Assembly (NCBI GenBank): GCA_022316685.1 | Contig: JAKJHU010000005.1 | Span: 13,432,707 to 13,496,706 of the forward strand | DNA from: Progne subis subis | Lineage: Eukaryota > Chordata > Aves > Passeriformes > Hirundinidae | Length of the DNA stretch: 64,000 bases | Direction: 5' to 3' | Shown: in pieces, positions 1-14,300 of the stretch | Numbering within the stretch: the stretch's first letter is position 1 | Layout of the letters: each line of letters begins with the position of its first letter | Position numbers and translations under genes: made by a program | Notes under the pieces: model-generated | Told to the model about the DNA's origin: nothing | What the model saw: the letters and a program-made list of their open reading frames with translations, nothing else | Database searches by the model: none

Positions 1-564
1 ACAGGGTAAGGAAAAGCTGTGCATGCAGGCAGGGAATGAGGAACTGATTCACTACTACCCAATCAGCAGGCAGATGTTTAGCTACTTTCCTGGAAAGCTC
101 CACATGTGTTTCTTGGTAAGACAAACATCATAACCACCAATGCCCCTCCCTCCCTTTCCCTGGGCTTTTATTGATGAGCATGATCTCATCTGATGTGCAG
201 TGTCTCTTTGGTCAGTTCAGATTCGCTGTCCTGGCTATCTCCTCCTCTCCCAACCTTCTGCCCACCCCCAGCCTATTGGCCTTTGTGAGGGCCAGATAGA
301 AAGTCTTTATGCTGTGCTCAGCAGCAGCCATAACATTGCTGTGTTATCAGCACAGATTTAACCACAGCTGCAAAGCACTGTCTAGTGTGCAATGAAGTTA
401 ACTCCATCCTAGCCAGATCCAATACTATCTTTTCCCCTTGTTCCATAATATTTGCACCATGCTTAGGTTTCACATTATCTGATACAAGTATCCACTGGCC
501 ATCCTATTTGTTCTCTAATTCACAAAATCCCCTCTATTCTCTCCAGAATTCACTATCTCTCTTG

Positions 565-1075
565 TATTGGGGAGCTAGACAGAACTAGACCCAGTACTCC
601 AGGTGTGGACTCACCAGTGTTAAGTAGAGGGGCAGGATCACCTCCCTCATCCTAATGAGAACACTCCTCAAGCAGCCCCAGACACCACTGGACTTCTTTT
701 CCACATTGTTGGGTCGTGTTCAACCTGGTGTCTACCAGGAACCATCCCCCTCCCCCATCCCCCCCCCCCCCCCAAATTCTTTTCTGCCAAGCTTCTTCCC
801 CTGCTTAGCCTGCAGCCTGTACTTGTGCATGGGGTTTCTCCCTTGCAGGTACAGGGCTTCACACTTCCTTTTCTTCCTGTCAGCTCATTTTTATAGCCTT
901 TCAGGGTCCATCTGGATGGCAGAATATCTCTCTGCCTATCAGCCACTCCTCCCATTTTGTGTCATCTGCAGACTTGTTGAGGCTCATTACTGGCCACTCA
1001 CTAGACTTTGTGCCATTGATCACCATCGCGTGGCCGCAGCTGTTCAGCAAGTTTTCAGATTCATATGGGACAACT
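565..1075 (-). mobile_element. CR1 LINE fragment (degraded), antisense to SYNE1
   Basis: Phrases typical of the reverse complement of CR1 are readable: cagtactccaggtgtgg, aggggcaggatcacctccct and gtcatctgcagacttgttga. The copy is internally damaged, with no open reverse transcriptase frame, and is split by a C homopolymer at 758-774. Boundaries are approximate; identification is by remembered consensus. Confidence 0.8.
758..774. repeat. Poly-C tract
   Basis: Run of C broken by at most one base, just after tccccctcccccat inside the CR1 copy. Such tracts are prone to length variation and sequencing error. Confidence 0.85.
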
Positions 1076-2200
1076 AAAGGGTGAGCAAGACTTGCTGATC
1101 GCTCCCTGTCTTTCCAATGGATGGGTGAGCTGATGGATGGACCCGGCGTGTTGCAGACAGGTAGAGATATTATAAAAGATAGGTCTTATAAAATATGGTT
1201 TAGGCCCTGCTACTCTAGCTAAGCTAGCAGTAGCTTGTAAGTTCCTGTAAGGAAAAATCACAGGAATGAGGGCAGTTAACAACTTATTCTCGTAGGGAAG
1301 ATAAGTTTGCACTTGCATCTGTCCCATGAGAATCCACAAAGAAATATGTAAAGTCCTAGGTAAAAGAGTCTTAGCATGTACACACAAATACACCTTCTAA
1401 CCAATGAATTGAGTGGCAAGAAAACTACTAGGTGATCGGAGTTGGACAGGGGGTCTGTGAAAACTGCATAAAAATGTGTTGTGTAAATAAAGAATTGGCT
1501 TTTCCTGCATGGAGAAACTGAGTTCTATCTGCTTTATTGAAACACTGGGCATCTGTGTTGCTGTGATGCTGATGCTGCAGCAGCCATAGAAGCTTAATGT
1601 CCATCCACACCCCATGGCTCAGGGATCCTCTGAGAGGCCAGAGAAGGTGGCCAGCTCTTCAGGCTTCTCTTTACCCATATGACTGTACCACGGGCCCGCC
1701 CCTACTTTTTTTGGTCCTTGAAGTACCCCCTCTTGTGCCTCTCTTGAGAATTAGTAAAGCTGACTAGCAGCCTGCTGCCAAAAAAGGCAAAGTTGCTCTC
1801 CTTTCCCTGCAACCCATTCTCAGCTCCGTGTATTCCTTTTCTTCATGTGCATCTTTCTCCCTAAGCAAACAGTGCTGTACTGATGGAGCAAACTGAATCT
1901 CTGTGGGGGGAAACCCACAGGAGAGCAGCAAACGGAGGCAGAGAAGACCTCACCTTTGGAAAGATGTAATAGCAGAGTTCTACTGGAGAAAGTAGAAATA
2001 AAGTAACGAAACAGAAACAGAATTCCAGTCATCAGAAAAACAGTCATCAGTTGAAAGAAATAATATTTTGTAAAAGATAGGTCTTACTATGACTTAGAAA
2101 TCCTATGTAGGATTTATACAAAATAGACAGGAACAACTTTTTAAAAGTGACTGTTACGGTTTATTTCTCCTAAAAAGTAAAATATAATTTGTGCCTCTAG
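1076..2200. other. Intron (5' partial) of SYNE1, no gene seen
   Basis: Unique-looking AT-rich sequence. A segment near 1485-1620 contains aataaagaattggct and a CTG-rich stretch (gctgatgctgcagcagcc), vaguely LTR-like, but I cannot find TG/CA ends or a direct repeat. No exon candidate other than exon 1 at its end. Confidence 0.6.
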
Positions 2201-2374
2201 GAAAAACTGAATGAGCAGCTCGAAGAACAGCGACAAGAGCAGGCTCTTCAGAGGTACCGTTGTGAAGCTGATGAGCTTGACCACTGGCTACTCAGTACCC
2301 GAGCAACTCTGGACACCACTCTGCTTCCTGCTGAAGAACCTATGGACATGGAAGCACAACTGGTAGACTGTCAG
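2201..2374 (+). CDS. SYNE1: SYNE1 window exon 1
   Basis: Acceptor gtgcctctag, donor cag|gtaaaa; 58 codons, phase 0 to 0. Encodes [20 protein letters not shown] followed by a helix-A start with [12 protein letters not shown], typical of a new spectrin repeat. Window residues 1-58. An exon upstream of the window must supply the preceding frame. Confidence 0.96.
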
Positions 2375-5300
2375 GTAAAATACTAAGACAGTTATCGAGG
2401 TGAAGGAGCCAGCATATTTGTGAAGTTTCTGAAGTCTTTAGCATGTTCTATATGCTTGGTAAGCTTCCTATAATAGTTGAGGAGCAAACAAAATAAAAGC
2501 TGTTCTTTCTCATTAGAGAGTGCAAACAGCACTTGAGAAAGCACACGTGAGCATAGCAGCAGGAAAACATAATATCCTGACTGCAGAAGGATTTGAAGTC
2601 CCACGCCTTTCAGATATAGTTTTGTTTAGCTTTAAAGGCATTGTATTTGCTTCACTTACTGTTTTTGCTCCCCTCAAGCTGAAATTGTTGAACAGCTCAC
2701 CTGATAGGTATGGAAACGCCTGCAATATACTTTCCTACATGTCCTTTTCCAGCTGAAGAACATACTGGCACTAGCAGTGATGACTGGGATAGTGCTGTGT
2801 TTTCTTCAGGAATAATCCTTACATACGTGCAAAAATAAAGGATAATCATCAGTATTTACTGGTTTTATGGCTTAAATTCTAATTAACTCATAATACCAAA
2901 TCAACCAAGGAAAGACATGTGGCTGCAATATGCAGATACTTTTATTAACAAGATTTAGATCATTCACAGCAGCCAGATTCTCAAATTAGTGGGTATTTTC
3001 TATTTCTAAATAATAGCTTAGAATTATACGATCATTATAATTAAAATTACAAAAGAGACAAGAGACAGATGAGCAAAATATACCTTTTCTTATTAAAGAC
3101 TGAGGAACTCAATTATTTTAGGATAAATGAGAGTTAATCTTTATGCAAGTCTGAAGAATTTTCACTGACAACACTTCATCATTTAAGTTTTCAGTCTGCT
3201 TAGTCTCAAGAGTTCTTTCATTACCTGTCCTTGAGAGACCTTTGTTGTATGTAGATAAACCCTATGAACTTTAACAATGCAGTATTTTTTTTTTTTCTAA
3301 TATCGTCTGTAGGAAACTCAAAAAGTTAACTTCATGGAAAAGTTAATACTGCTGTTCTTTCGCTGCTTCTTAAAATTTTAGTGCAGTAAACTTTATATAT
3401 TTTTTCCACTTTTTAGAGACTCTGCCAATCTTATTCTGCACATATTTCTTCAGGAGAAATATTTCTAAATTCATTCTTGACAGTTGCTCTGGAAGCAAAA
3501 GCATCTGATGTCAGGCTATGTTTTTGAGCAAGACTTGTTAGAGCATTAAATCTGGGAGATCAAAATATGCTCGATGTCTCTAATACATGAATGGTTAATG
3601 GAATGTCAGGAAAGTAGCTTTTGAGAATAAACATGCCAGAGATTTGTGACTTTAAGTCTCTCTTTAGACTAAAGAGGATTATACAGAAATCCTTAAGTCC
3701 GTCATGCACCAATCAGAAAAAGCAAATAGTGAGAAGAGAAGCTTATCAACACGGCCAGAGCAACACAGAGGAGGAGGCAGGAAGCACTTGACTACACGTA
3801 AATGAAAGAAGAGGAAAGAAGTAACTCTGGCTGCATGCTTCATTTCTTGTCCTTAATGGATGTCAGTCTAGCTCCTTAGCCATCCTTACCTTTAATATGC
3901 AAATAAAGAGCAGCTCCTCTACAACAATTTTTTTTGTTGTTTCAAGTAACTTTTTAATTTCCTTTTTTGAAAAAGGTTGCAAACTGAAATGGCAAATAGA
4001 AAAATTTTCAAGCATAATCTAAAGAACTCTGAATGAGACTGGAAGGCAAAGCAATGATAATCTGACTTTCTCTTAGTTTGGCAACGGGTGAGGTAGGCCA
4101 CAGGTCGTCTTGCCTGAAAACGTGACAAGTGCTGGAAAATGTATGAATTTGGGTCTTTGTTTTTGCTGCTGCAGAACATGTTGATTGAAATAGAACAGAA
4201 GGTGGTAGCCTTGTCAGAGTTGTCTGTGCACAACGAGAACTTGCTTATGGAGGGGAAGGCTCACACCAAGGATGAGGCAGAGCAGCTGGCTGTGAAGCTC
4301 AGGACACTGAAGGGCAGCCTTCTGGAGCTGCAGAGAGTGCTCCACGACAAACAGATCAACATTCGGGTGAGTGGCTCCTTCCAGCTGTTTCCATGGTGGG
4401 CAGGAGTTTGGGGATTTTGTAGCAGCTTTAGGCTACTGGGAAAAAGAGTGAAAGTGTTGCACTGATTCACATTGAGTTATCCGTCTTTAGTTAGTAGATG
4501 GAATTAAAACTCCAAATTAAAGACCTGTCTAGAAAGTGTCAGTTGATAATTTTCAAGTTAACATCACTTTATGGTAGATCTGTCCAAACCTCAGTATCTT
4601 CACTGAAAGGACAGTAATAAAATAGATAGATGATTAGCTTGGTCTGGATACAGTCTATTCCTGTTTCCAGTCAGTTTAGGCTGTGTATGGTCTGGAGCTG
4701 GATTACTCTCCCCAATCAAAGAGTGATCCTAAATGTGTGCTTTTTTACAGTGTGCACAACAGTGAACAGATAACATAAGGGAACATTTTTTAATTCTGGC
4801 TAATACTTAGTGGCATCATTATACCAAATAAAATATTATATATGCAAAAATTCATTTAACTTCAGTCTTGCCCTAGGTTTCTATTCCTAGCAGCTTTGGT
4901 CTGCTCACTGCCACTAATTCATTTTATTGACAATTGATTTTGGTCATTCTATAGGTCAAACTAGCATGTGGAGAACCGAATACATACAAGAAACCCAACC
5001 ATGTAATGTGACTGGTTTTGAATTTGCTTGCCCTGCTGTGACTCATTTCCCCTCCCCCCCCCTTTTTTTCTTTTCTTGGCTTTGCTGTGCAAATTAAACA
5101 TGATAAGCTTCAAAGATTCATGGCTTGTAATGCAGATTAAAGTCTACTGAGAGGTTAGCTTGAAAAGTCACTTGATGTTCTAAGAACTATTTTTAGTCCA
5201 AAGCAACTGCATAGCTTTAAAACTTCACATAATTTCAGAAAAACAGAGAAATAAAAAAGAAAGTAAACACCCAGGTATTTGCTCCTATTGCCTCTAAGAT

Positions 5301-8300
5301 GAAGTAACTTCAATGTTATTCTTGCTTATTAAACATCATGACTAGGCAGATGAAAAGTTATCAACACCATGTGGGCACATGATATTTATTCTCATATATT
5401 ACATGTGAAGTGAAAAAGCATCACAGAGATTTTTGCTAGATTTTACAATATTTTAAAATGCAGTGGTGTGATTTAGTTTACTTAAACTTTTTAAACAGAT
5501 TTTTGGATGATCTTCTAATATTTAAAAATAATGACAAAATAGCTTCCAGATGTAGAATTTGAATCATTTAAGGTGGTGCATAAATGCAAGACTCAAGTTT
5601 TTTTATGAATTTCAAGCCTTTCTTTGACTTAATTTACAGACCATGTAAGAAAATAGACATAGGCAGTATAGCATCATCTAATCTTTACTGAGCAATTTTT
5701 TTCAAATGTGAAGTTCTATAATGCCATTTTTCAAACACTGAGGACTGAGGCTTAGAGCATCAGACGCCCCAGATTCTGTCCAATGCCAGTATTAATTCTG
5801 AGAAACATTAGAAGCTAACAGGACTTTTGTAAACATGTTTAACAGCATGTAAAAAACTCAGAATTTACATGTCTCCAGATGTTCTGATAAACTTGTAATT
5901 GCCCGGAGGCATAGACCAGCCTCCTCCCAAAAGAAGGGACCTCCCAAGTGGCACTGGAAGACTATTATAAAGACTGAGCTATATTTTCCATGAAGCATAT
6001 TTCAGCTTGTCTGTTATTCCTGTACATAAGGCTTTTTAGGAGTCAGTGTGAGACACTCTGACCTTCTTGGAACAATTTCAGTTTTCCTCTGATTTTAGTT
6101 AATGAATGTCACTAGTGGTATGGTGTCTGGTTTGAAAAGACAGGTGTCTGCTAAGGAGAGGCAGGCCTCTCTAGGAAATGAGGAATTCAAATCCTTCCCT
6201 CTGTGTTATTATAATTTGGAAGATTAAAAAAACTTTTCAGTCAGAGCTATGGGGAAGGAATAACAGTCCTTTACTAGTAAATATAACAGGACAGACAAAC
6301 AACAACACCACTTATAATAGCAGTAAAACAGAACCAAGAACCCCGAGGGCAAACGGTGGCAAAGTCCGTCGCTGATGGCTGGAAGCTGGAAGCGATGGAT
6401 TGTCCTCGGCAGGCAGGGGGGTGCCCTGGCAGATGGAGTGGGCAGTGCCGGAGAACCCGCAGCGGCTGGACCCCGGGCTGACCCAAAATCCAGCAGGGCA
6501 GGCGGAAAAACTCCGAATTCTTGGGTGCTCCAACAGATGATAGAATTCCCAGGACCGGACTCCTCTGTTAGCTGTGGACTCCAGGCAGCTACCCCGTAGC
6601 CCGACCGTGCTCCCCGGGAAAACCGAGAGCAGTGAGTCCTCCACCCTCTGCTCCCGGGAGCCTCCTCCCTCCCCCAAAACTAAGTGATCAACTTCCTTTG
6701 TCGGGTTGAGCACCCCTTAACTATCAGTACTTAGTCTCCTAGCAACTCATGGGAGGGGGAAAATTCTACAGGAAACTTAACCCTCAACATATGGAAAAGG
6801 TGACTTGGAGACCAGCTTCTTCATTCATAAAATAAAGTCATGAAACTAGTCAGAAACATGCTGGAACAGGACTGTCCCAGACTATACTCCCTCCAAAGGT
6901 AGCACTTTATATTTAACACAAAATACTGTGTCTGTTACTATTAATTCTCTGGTTTAGGCGCAATGAAACTGAACAGACTACTTGAAAAACAAAGAAGTAG
7001 AACAGATTCTGTAGTAAAAATAGCTCAACAAAACAGATAGTGATTCTTTACTTTTTATTGCAAAAGACATGTGGGGGAGGAATGACTCCAGTTTCACAAG
7101 AAAAATTATGCTTCATATAAGTTTGTGTAATTCTGAAATCCATTGAATTTTCGATTTCTTCCAAACCTTCTTCAGGGATTTTCCATTTATTTCCGTCCTA
7201 GACTGGATGATAGCTGGGAATGACAGGTTCAAGCTTGTATTTCCCTGGCTTTTTAAAGGAAATGTAATGCAGTTCCTTCAGACAGACTTCAAATTAAAAA
7301 GCAAATGATTTTTCAAACTTACATTCTGTAATTTGACAATGATAAAATCTGATTCACAAATACTTTTGATCTAAAAAGTGTGTACAGTAGCATATTTGCA
7401 AAACCTCGTTAGACCCACAAATGCCACAATCCCTTTTATGCTCCTTGCTATTGCAGGAACTATGAGACTATTAATTATATATCTCAGTATAATTCCAAAA
7501 TTATATCTTCTCAGTCCTCTTCCCAGAGAAAAAGGTACCTAAAATGTAACTGAAATCAACCAGCCCGCTCAAATGCAAAGAAGAACTAGTTACTGTTTTC
7601 TAAAAAAATTTACAGGTTAAGTAGCTATGGTCCCTAGAGTATATAAAATTAAGCAGATTCAGCCCCCCAACAAATTACACAGAGATTATATGTTTCCTAA
7701 CTTGTAATAGAAAAGCTGTAATTCCAAACCTTCTTTACTTCTCACATATTATTTTCGTTGCCCAGTCTGGCATACTGTAGTAATATTGTTCACACTCCAG
7801 CTACCTCAGCTTTTCTGGAAACTTGTTCCTACAAAGTAAAGTATCAGAGTCTACCTGCAAACTGAAACCTTAGTAAAAAAAAGTTATTTCATAAAGCAAA
7901 GGCTAATGGTTCTTTCCAGCACCAAGTACTTCTGGCTTGTTTTCTCTTAACAGTTTATATCCTCTAACACTAATCAGTCCGTTCAACTTCAGTACACTCA
8001 TCATCCCCTAAAGTTAAAATCTTACACCTAACCTTCTACTACTTAGCAAAACTCTGCTGTTTCAGTGGCTGGTGCCAGGGTCACTGGTGGCAGAGGTCCA
8101 TCTCAGTTATTAGCATAAGGAGCACCAGGTGAGTGAAGCAAGTAGGATTTCCACACCCACCTTCTGCCATACTGGTCCCTGGCTGATTTGGAATGTCATC
8201 TGGAAGGCAGTGTCTGTGTTTTGGAGAGCCTGTTGTCAAACTGTTTGGCCGTCTTAATCTATTTAGAATAAAAGCTGAATCATAAGCATAGTATGAATCC

Positions 8301-11300
8301 TAAAAAATGGAATACATGGACAAAATGGGAGAGGTATTAAGCCCTAGCTTTAGATCTTGTAGCTTTCAGAAAAAGGAAAACGGTGCAAGCTCTACAGTCA
8401 TCATACGACTGCAAGTAATATTAATTAAATCCAGAGAGATGTATATGTCTAAGTATCCAGACCTACAAGGCTGTCTTTAACATAAGGTATGTTAAAATAC
8501 CAACATTTGAATGCACTGGCTGCTAAAATTACTGAAACTTACAGCCAATATAGACTTTGGAAGCCAAGAAGTTGATAAAATATTTTTTGAGCTATTAAGG
8601 CATTTGTTCTTTTTCGGATTGCTTTCACAGAAAGCCCGTCTAATCACTCATGTTGGAAAAATATGATGGAAATACGAAAGGAAGGAGCTGTTACTTTTGC
8701 TGTGTTGTTCTAACATTCTGTGGTTTGATCTCACTTTCTCTGATGTTCATATCACGTCATCTGCTGTTTACCCAGTGTGTTTCTGCTGAACATAGAGTTA
8801 TGTACTTACTGATAAATAAATGTTGACCAGGATGACAACCAGAATTTTCTCATTTTCAATTAGACAAGAAAAATTGCTTTAATTAGATAAAAAAACTGGC
8901 TGAAACAAATCACTGATTCCCTGCATTGCCAGGTAAAGCTGCACCCTCCTTTACAGATGAGGGCTCTTTTTTAGTAGCAGAACAGTCTTTAGAAAGACAT
9001 CAGTCCAAGGTCATTGGCCTGTGGTCTCTGATTCTGCTAAGTGCAACGATGCGTGTTTATTTTTACATTTTTAGGGATGCTTTTCTTGCTAGTCACAAGA
9101 AACCAGTAAAAGTCAGAAACCTAAAATCACTGCTCACTTCAGAATTGACATGAGCCAGCGACTTCAGAGGTTTTGCATAGATGAGCTGAACCTTGCCTGC
9201 TCCACCAACGTAAGAGGCTTTTTTAAATCTTAATGTCTCTTTCTTAAAGCAGGGATCATTACAAGAAAAGGAGGAGAGTGATCTGGATTTCGTTTCCTCA
9301 CAAAGCCCCAGTGTTCAAGAATGGCTGGCTCAAGCAAGAACTACTCGCTCACAGCAGCAGCAGAGTACCCTGCAGCAACAGAAAGTTGGTGGTTTGCATT
9401 TCTTTTACTCCCTTCTTTAGATTGCGCTTAATGCTATAGCTGGGCCACTCTTGTTAATATTTTCACTGAAATATTAATTTTTACTGTGTTTCTTACTCAC
9501 TGCTTTTGTAAGGATGATCTTACATGAATCTGAGTTCCCTGTGTTACAGGAACTTGATGTATCTGAATTCCCTGTGTTATATCTGTAACAGTCAGGCAGG
9601 CTAGACTTCCTGGGTAACCATGGTTAGTTCACATTACCACTCTATACTCCTTCTGTCCTTCAGTAGAATAAAATTGAATCTACTGTTTGTTACTCTACAG
9701 AGAGATGATAATACTCAAAATAATAACTTTGTCTTTATACAAGCAAAGATAAACATATGACATGGTATATTGTATTGAATGATTTGAAGATATTCTCACT
9801 AGGGTAACTTCCAGAAACTTCATTGTATTCAGTAATTAGTTCAGTAATCTAGTTTATGAACCAAATTTTTCTGTGTCCCTGGCTGGAGATTTTGAACCAC
9901 TTTTGGTGTTCAAGCAAGTAATTTTCAGAAGTAGCTCAGCTAACTTTGCATGACAGTTAAACAAGGTAGACATGTCCTTCCAAGGCAAAAACAATCTGTT
10001 TGAGATTTGTTCTGGTTTTTGTAACTTGCTGTGCTAGGAGCTGGAACAAGAGCTAGAAGAGCAGAAGAATCTGCTTCGATCAGTAGCGTGCCGTGGAGGA
10101 GAGATCCTAACGCAGCAAAGCTCTACTGAAGGCCCGTCTATAAGGTATGCTTCCATGTGTTGTTCCAAAAAGTAAATTTCTATGGCTGTGCTTTGTCATC
10201 CCTATGCTTACATCCCTCGTCTGCTCATAGTCCTCTAAGTTTTGTTTTATCATTTTTATCCAGTACCTAAGCTACTGGAGTCCTAGTTTATAATTCGGGG
10301 GTCTGATAATACAGTTACACAAACTGTTTTGTGGTAATAGATCACCTTCAGCATTTAAAAATGCCCTTTTCTCTTATTAGCAGGAATCACACTAAAATTA
10401 AAGATGACTGATACTCATGAGACAAGCAGTGGATCAGTTACTGTAACTTTATGGCCCAGCGCTGGTGTGTGAATCACATCTGCCTCAAACATTGGCATCT
10501 GCCATTGTAACCAGATCTTCCAGATGAGATACTCTTTACTTAATTTTATTTTTCCTACAATTAGCAAGCATTTTTCCTTTTGAAGCCTTAATTCTAATGC
10601 CAGAAAGTAATTAACCAGTCTCCTTCTGCTTGAGACTTCTTTCTGTCAAGTGACAGTGTACTATAGAAATTAAAAAAAAAAAAAAAAGAAGAAGAAGAAA
10701 AACCTCCACCCACCAAACAGAAAATTCTGAATATAATTAACTGTTTACCAAACCTAAACTCATATGCTTGTCCTGCATTAAATTGTCTGCCATTTTGAGA
10801 AAGGAGGTGAGGAAGGAGTCAGATAAAATATTTATTTTAATTCATTCTTTGAACTGAAATCTCTTTATAGGTTGCATTTCAGTGTAGTATATATTCAGTC
10901 TGATTTGGGGATTTTTTTACTTATTTAGGGTACTTGCAACTCTAGTCTTTTAGAAAGTACTTCTTATTTCATCAGTTGAGAAATTCTTGCTGTTCAAACC
11001 TGCCTTTGTCTTACAATCAGAAAAACAAAGCCAAAACAATCAAGTCAAAGTTTTTAAAAGTAGCATTTAATTTAAATACAGAATTTCCTAATGAAAAAAT
11101 TATAATTTTAAGTGGTTATAACTTTTGTATTTATTAAACCTTTATGCATCTTCTGATTCAGTGAGAAATCTGATGTACTCTCTGAGGAATTGGTCTTAGA
11201 AGGTGAGAAGCCATCATCTGAAGAACAGATGAAGAGGAAATGGGAAAACCTAAACCAGGAATTCAGTACCAAGCAGAGACTGCTCCAGAAATCTTTGGAA

Positions 11301-14300
11301 AAAGAGCAGCTGGTACCTTTTTTAAAATTCTCTTTCCATTTTCTTTTTGAAAGTAGTGGTTACAACAAGAGGTAAAATATGTAGATCCATTAAGGTGCAG
11401 TAGTTAATGCATGAGATATGGAACAATTTATTTTTGTGACACCTTTAAGATCTGTTAAATATTGGCTCCAGCACTGCTCATGTTCAAAGTGATTTGAATT
11501 GCACTACCATGATGTTAATTAAACAGAAAGGAAGAAAGAGCTCAGGCAAAATGTTTATCTACTTATGTAACTCAGGATAATTTTGTAACAAATCATCCCT
11601 CTGGAATTGATTGCTATTCTTGCAACGGCTTAGAGGAAGACTGATATTTTCAGTTTGAATCTATTGGTTACATATTGATTACATTCCATTCTTGATCTTA
11701 GTGGGTAAGGAATTTCAGTCTCCTGAAAGAAATGGGGATTAATTAATTAAACTGGGGGAAAACCAAAGTCTATATTAACATACATCTTCTGTTTTATTGT
11801 TAATAGACCCAAATCCGCTCTTCTTTGTGTAACACTCCATTAATCAGCTTCCAAAGTACTAAATACCTTGTATTACTTAAACAGTAATTGACTATATTTT
11901 TGGTAAAGCTAGTATTTTTTAATTCTGGATACAAGCATTAATCCTGCATTTCTAGTGAACCTCCTTGAGCAATATTTTTGCAAAATATTCATGACATGGA
12001 GCATTTGTGGGAGGACCATGAGCATTAGCAGATAGCCTTGGTTAGTAGGGAATTCAGCTGAATTTTGTGCCCTACATTTGGTAGATGCATCCTAATTAGT
12101 GCTTCTCTCTCAGCAGCTTTATAGCAGACCAAACAGACTAATACCTGGAATGCCTTTGTATAAGGAGGAGACACAGGATGAAGATAAATCCTTAGTGTCA
12201 CCAGTATTGGTTGAATTGAATCAGGCCTTTGAAGATGTCTCATCTGAGGTAATTCTCAATTGTCCTTACACCTGTCCTAGAGCAAAGCCACATTAACAGT
12301 GAAATTGCTGGATTTCTCTGGTTTCTTTGCCCAGGCTGGACGGGCAGAGGAGACCCTGCATCTTGAACAGAAGCTCTATGATGGTGTCACTGCCACATCC
12401 ATGTGGCTGGATGGTGTGGAAGAGCAAGTCTTTGTTGCTACAGCTCTGTTGCCAGAGGAAGAAACAGAAACCTACATCTGCAAGCAAGAGGTAAGGAATC
12501 CATGAGTAAGACTTCCTTTTAATTGCCAATAAGTGTGCATTTTATGTAGTGTTTAGAACAAAAGTGTTAAAATCCTGGATAAGTGACATGTCACTGATGT
12601 AATCTCAATGTAACTGCAGCATTCTGCAGTTGACTGTGTAGAGAATGTTGCAGAAAGCAGACTCTTTGTTCTGTTTTACATCTTTTCTGAATATTAGCAA
12701 ACACCACATTGTCAAAATTGAAACAAAGTGAAGAAGAAGGAGGGATGCTCTGGGATATAGAAACAGCAGAGGTTCATCAACATTTAATTAAGAGTGAGGG
12801 AGGCAGAAGGATTGAGTGGTGGGGGAGAGAGGCAATAAGACAAAGAAATAACTGTTTTCAGCTGAAGAGGATAGATGCAGACAAGATACAAGGAAGAAAT
12901 TTTTCAAAATAAGAGTGTGGAAATGCTGGAGCAGATTGTCCATAGAGGTGGTATATGTCCCATCCCTGGAAGCATTAAAATTCAGGTTTGAGAGAGCTCT
13001 GAGCATCTTGATGTAGTTGAAGATGTCCATATTTACTTCAGGAAGATTGAACTAGATGGCTTTTAACCCAACCCAGATGTTTCTGTGGCTTTACATCATT
13101 TTGTTCCAGCACTTGTTTTTCTTGGAGCATGGAATGTTTTTACTGTCAGAGATTACTGTAGCTGCCATCTTTTTGTAGTGTGTGTGTGTGTATAGCAACA
13201 ATGTGAAAAATTCACTATGTCATTGCAAAGTTGACAGTGATTATGGCAATGTTTGCCTGCTTTCCAGAATGTCTCATTGTCACTTCTGTTTTTCCTACAA
13301 AATTAGTCCCTTGCCAGAGAAATCAAAGACATAACAGAAGAGGTGGACAAGAATAAGAATTTGTTTGCTCAGATACTTCCTGTTGGTAGTGATAAGAAGG
13401 TTACTATAGAAGACACGTTGGATTGTCTCCTGAGAAGACTGACCTTACTGGAGTCAGTGGTAAACGAGAGATGCCACCAGATGAAAGGACGACTCCAGCA
13501 AATCATCACATTCAAGGTATGAGATGATAAAATTAACAGAGTTGAATGTCAAATGGGGATATAAAGGTATTGAACTTTTGCTACCAAATCAAAAGAAGAA
13601 AGTTGTCACAGGTTTTTTTTATTGAAAAATCAAATTTCTCAGGCTATGTAAAATTTGATATCGCAATAATTACTCAACATTTAAACTCTCTACTAGAAGG
13701 CTTCTGCAACTCATGCAATTACTATAAAGTGACAATCTTTCTGTGCTGTCTCACCCTGCTGGCATTACATAAAAGAAAGTCTGTGTTGTGCAAGTAAGAA
13801 AAAATGCTGATAAGTGGAGAAATGTGCACTCTAAGAATTCAGAAATGCTTTCAGATCTTACTTGGTCTCTACCTTATTTCCTATTATTATTATTATTAAT
13901 AATAATAATAATAGTATATTAAGCCCTTCAGTATGGTTTATTTATAGTTAAAAACCTCATTTAAAAAAAAAAGTATTTCTCATATCTTTCAATTAAGGTC
14001 ATAGATTTCCTTTCAAATTCCATAATCTTTCCTCTGCAGTCTCCCATTTTTCAATGAAAGACTCCTGTTTACTGATTATAGCAAGGTTGATCAGAATTCA
14101 TTACATTATTCTTAGAGATTTTCAGTATTTAAAATAATTAATGAGTGTAAAAATAAATACTAAATCATTAATGCACCTCTTACGTAATGCTGAAAGTCTC
14201 AGAAAAATGTGCTGATAATTTTCTGTTGAAATGAGTGCAAGAAAAAGATAATTGATTGTATTTCAGCAAAATTGTTAAGTAATATTTATGTGTCAGTTCT

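Noticed and set aside
655..1077. Plus-strand ORF of 140 codons at the window start
   Set aside because: It runs antisense through a degraded CR1 copy and a poly-C tract; not a gene.
1485..1620. Possible LTR or retrocopy end (aataaagaattggct, CTG-rich stretch)
   Set aside because: No terminal TG/CA, target duplication or recognisable family could be found by eye.
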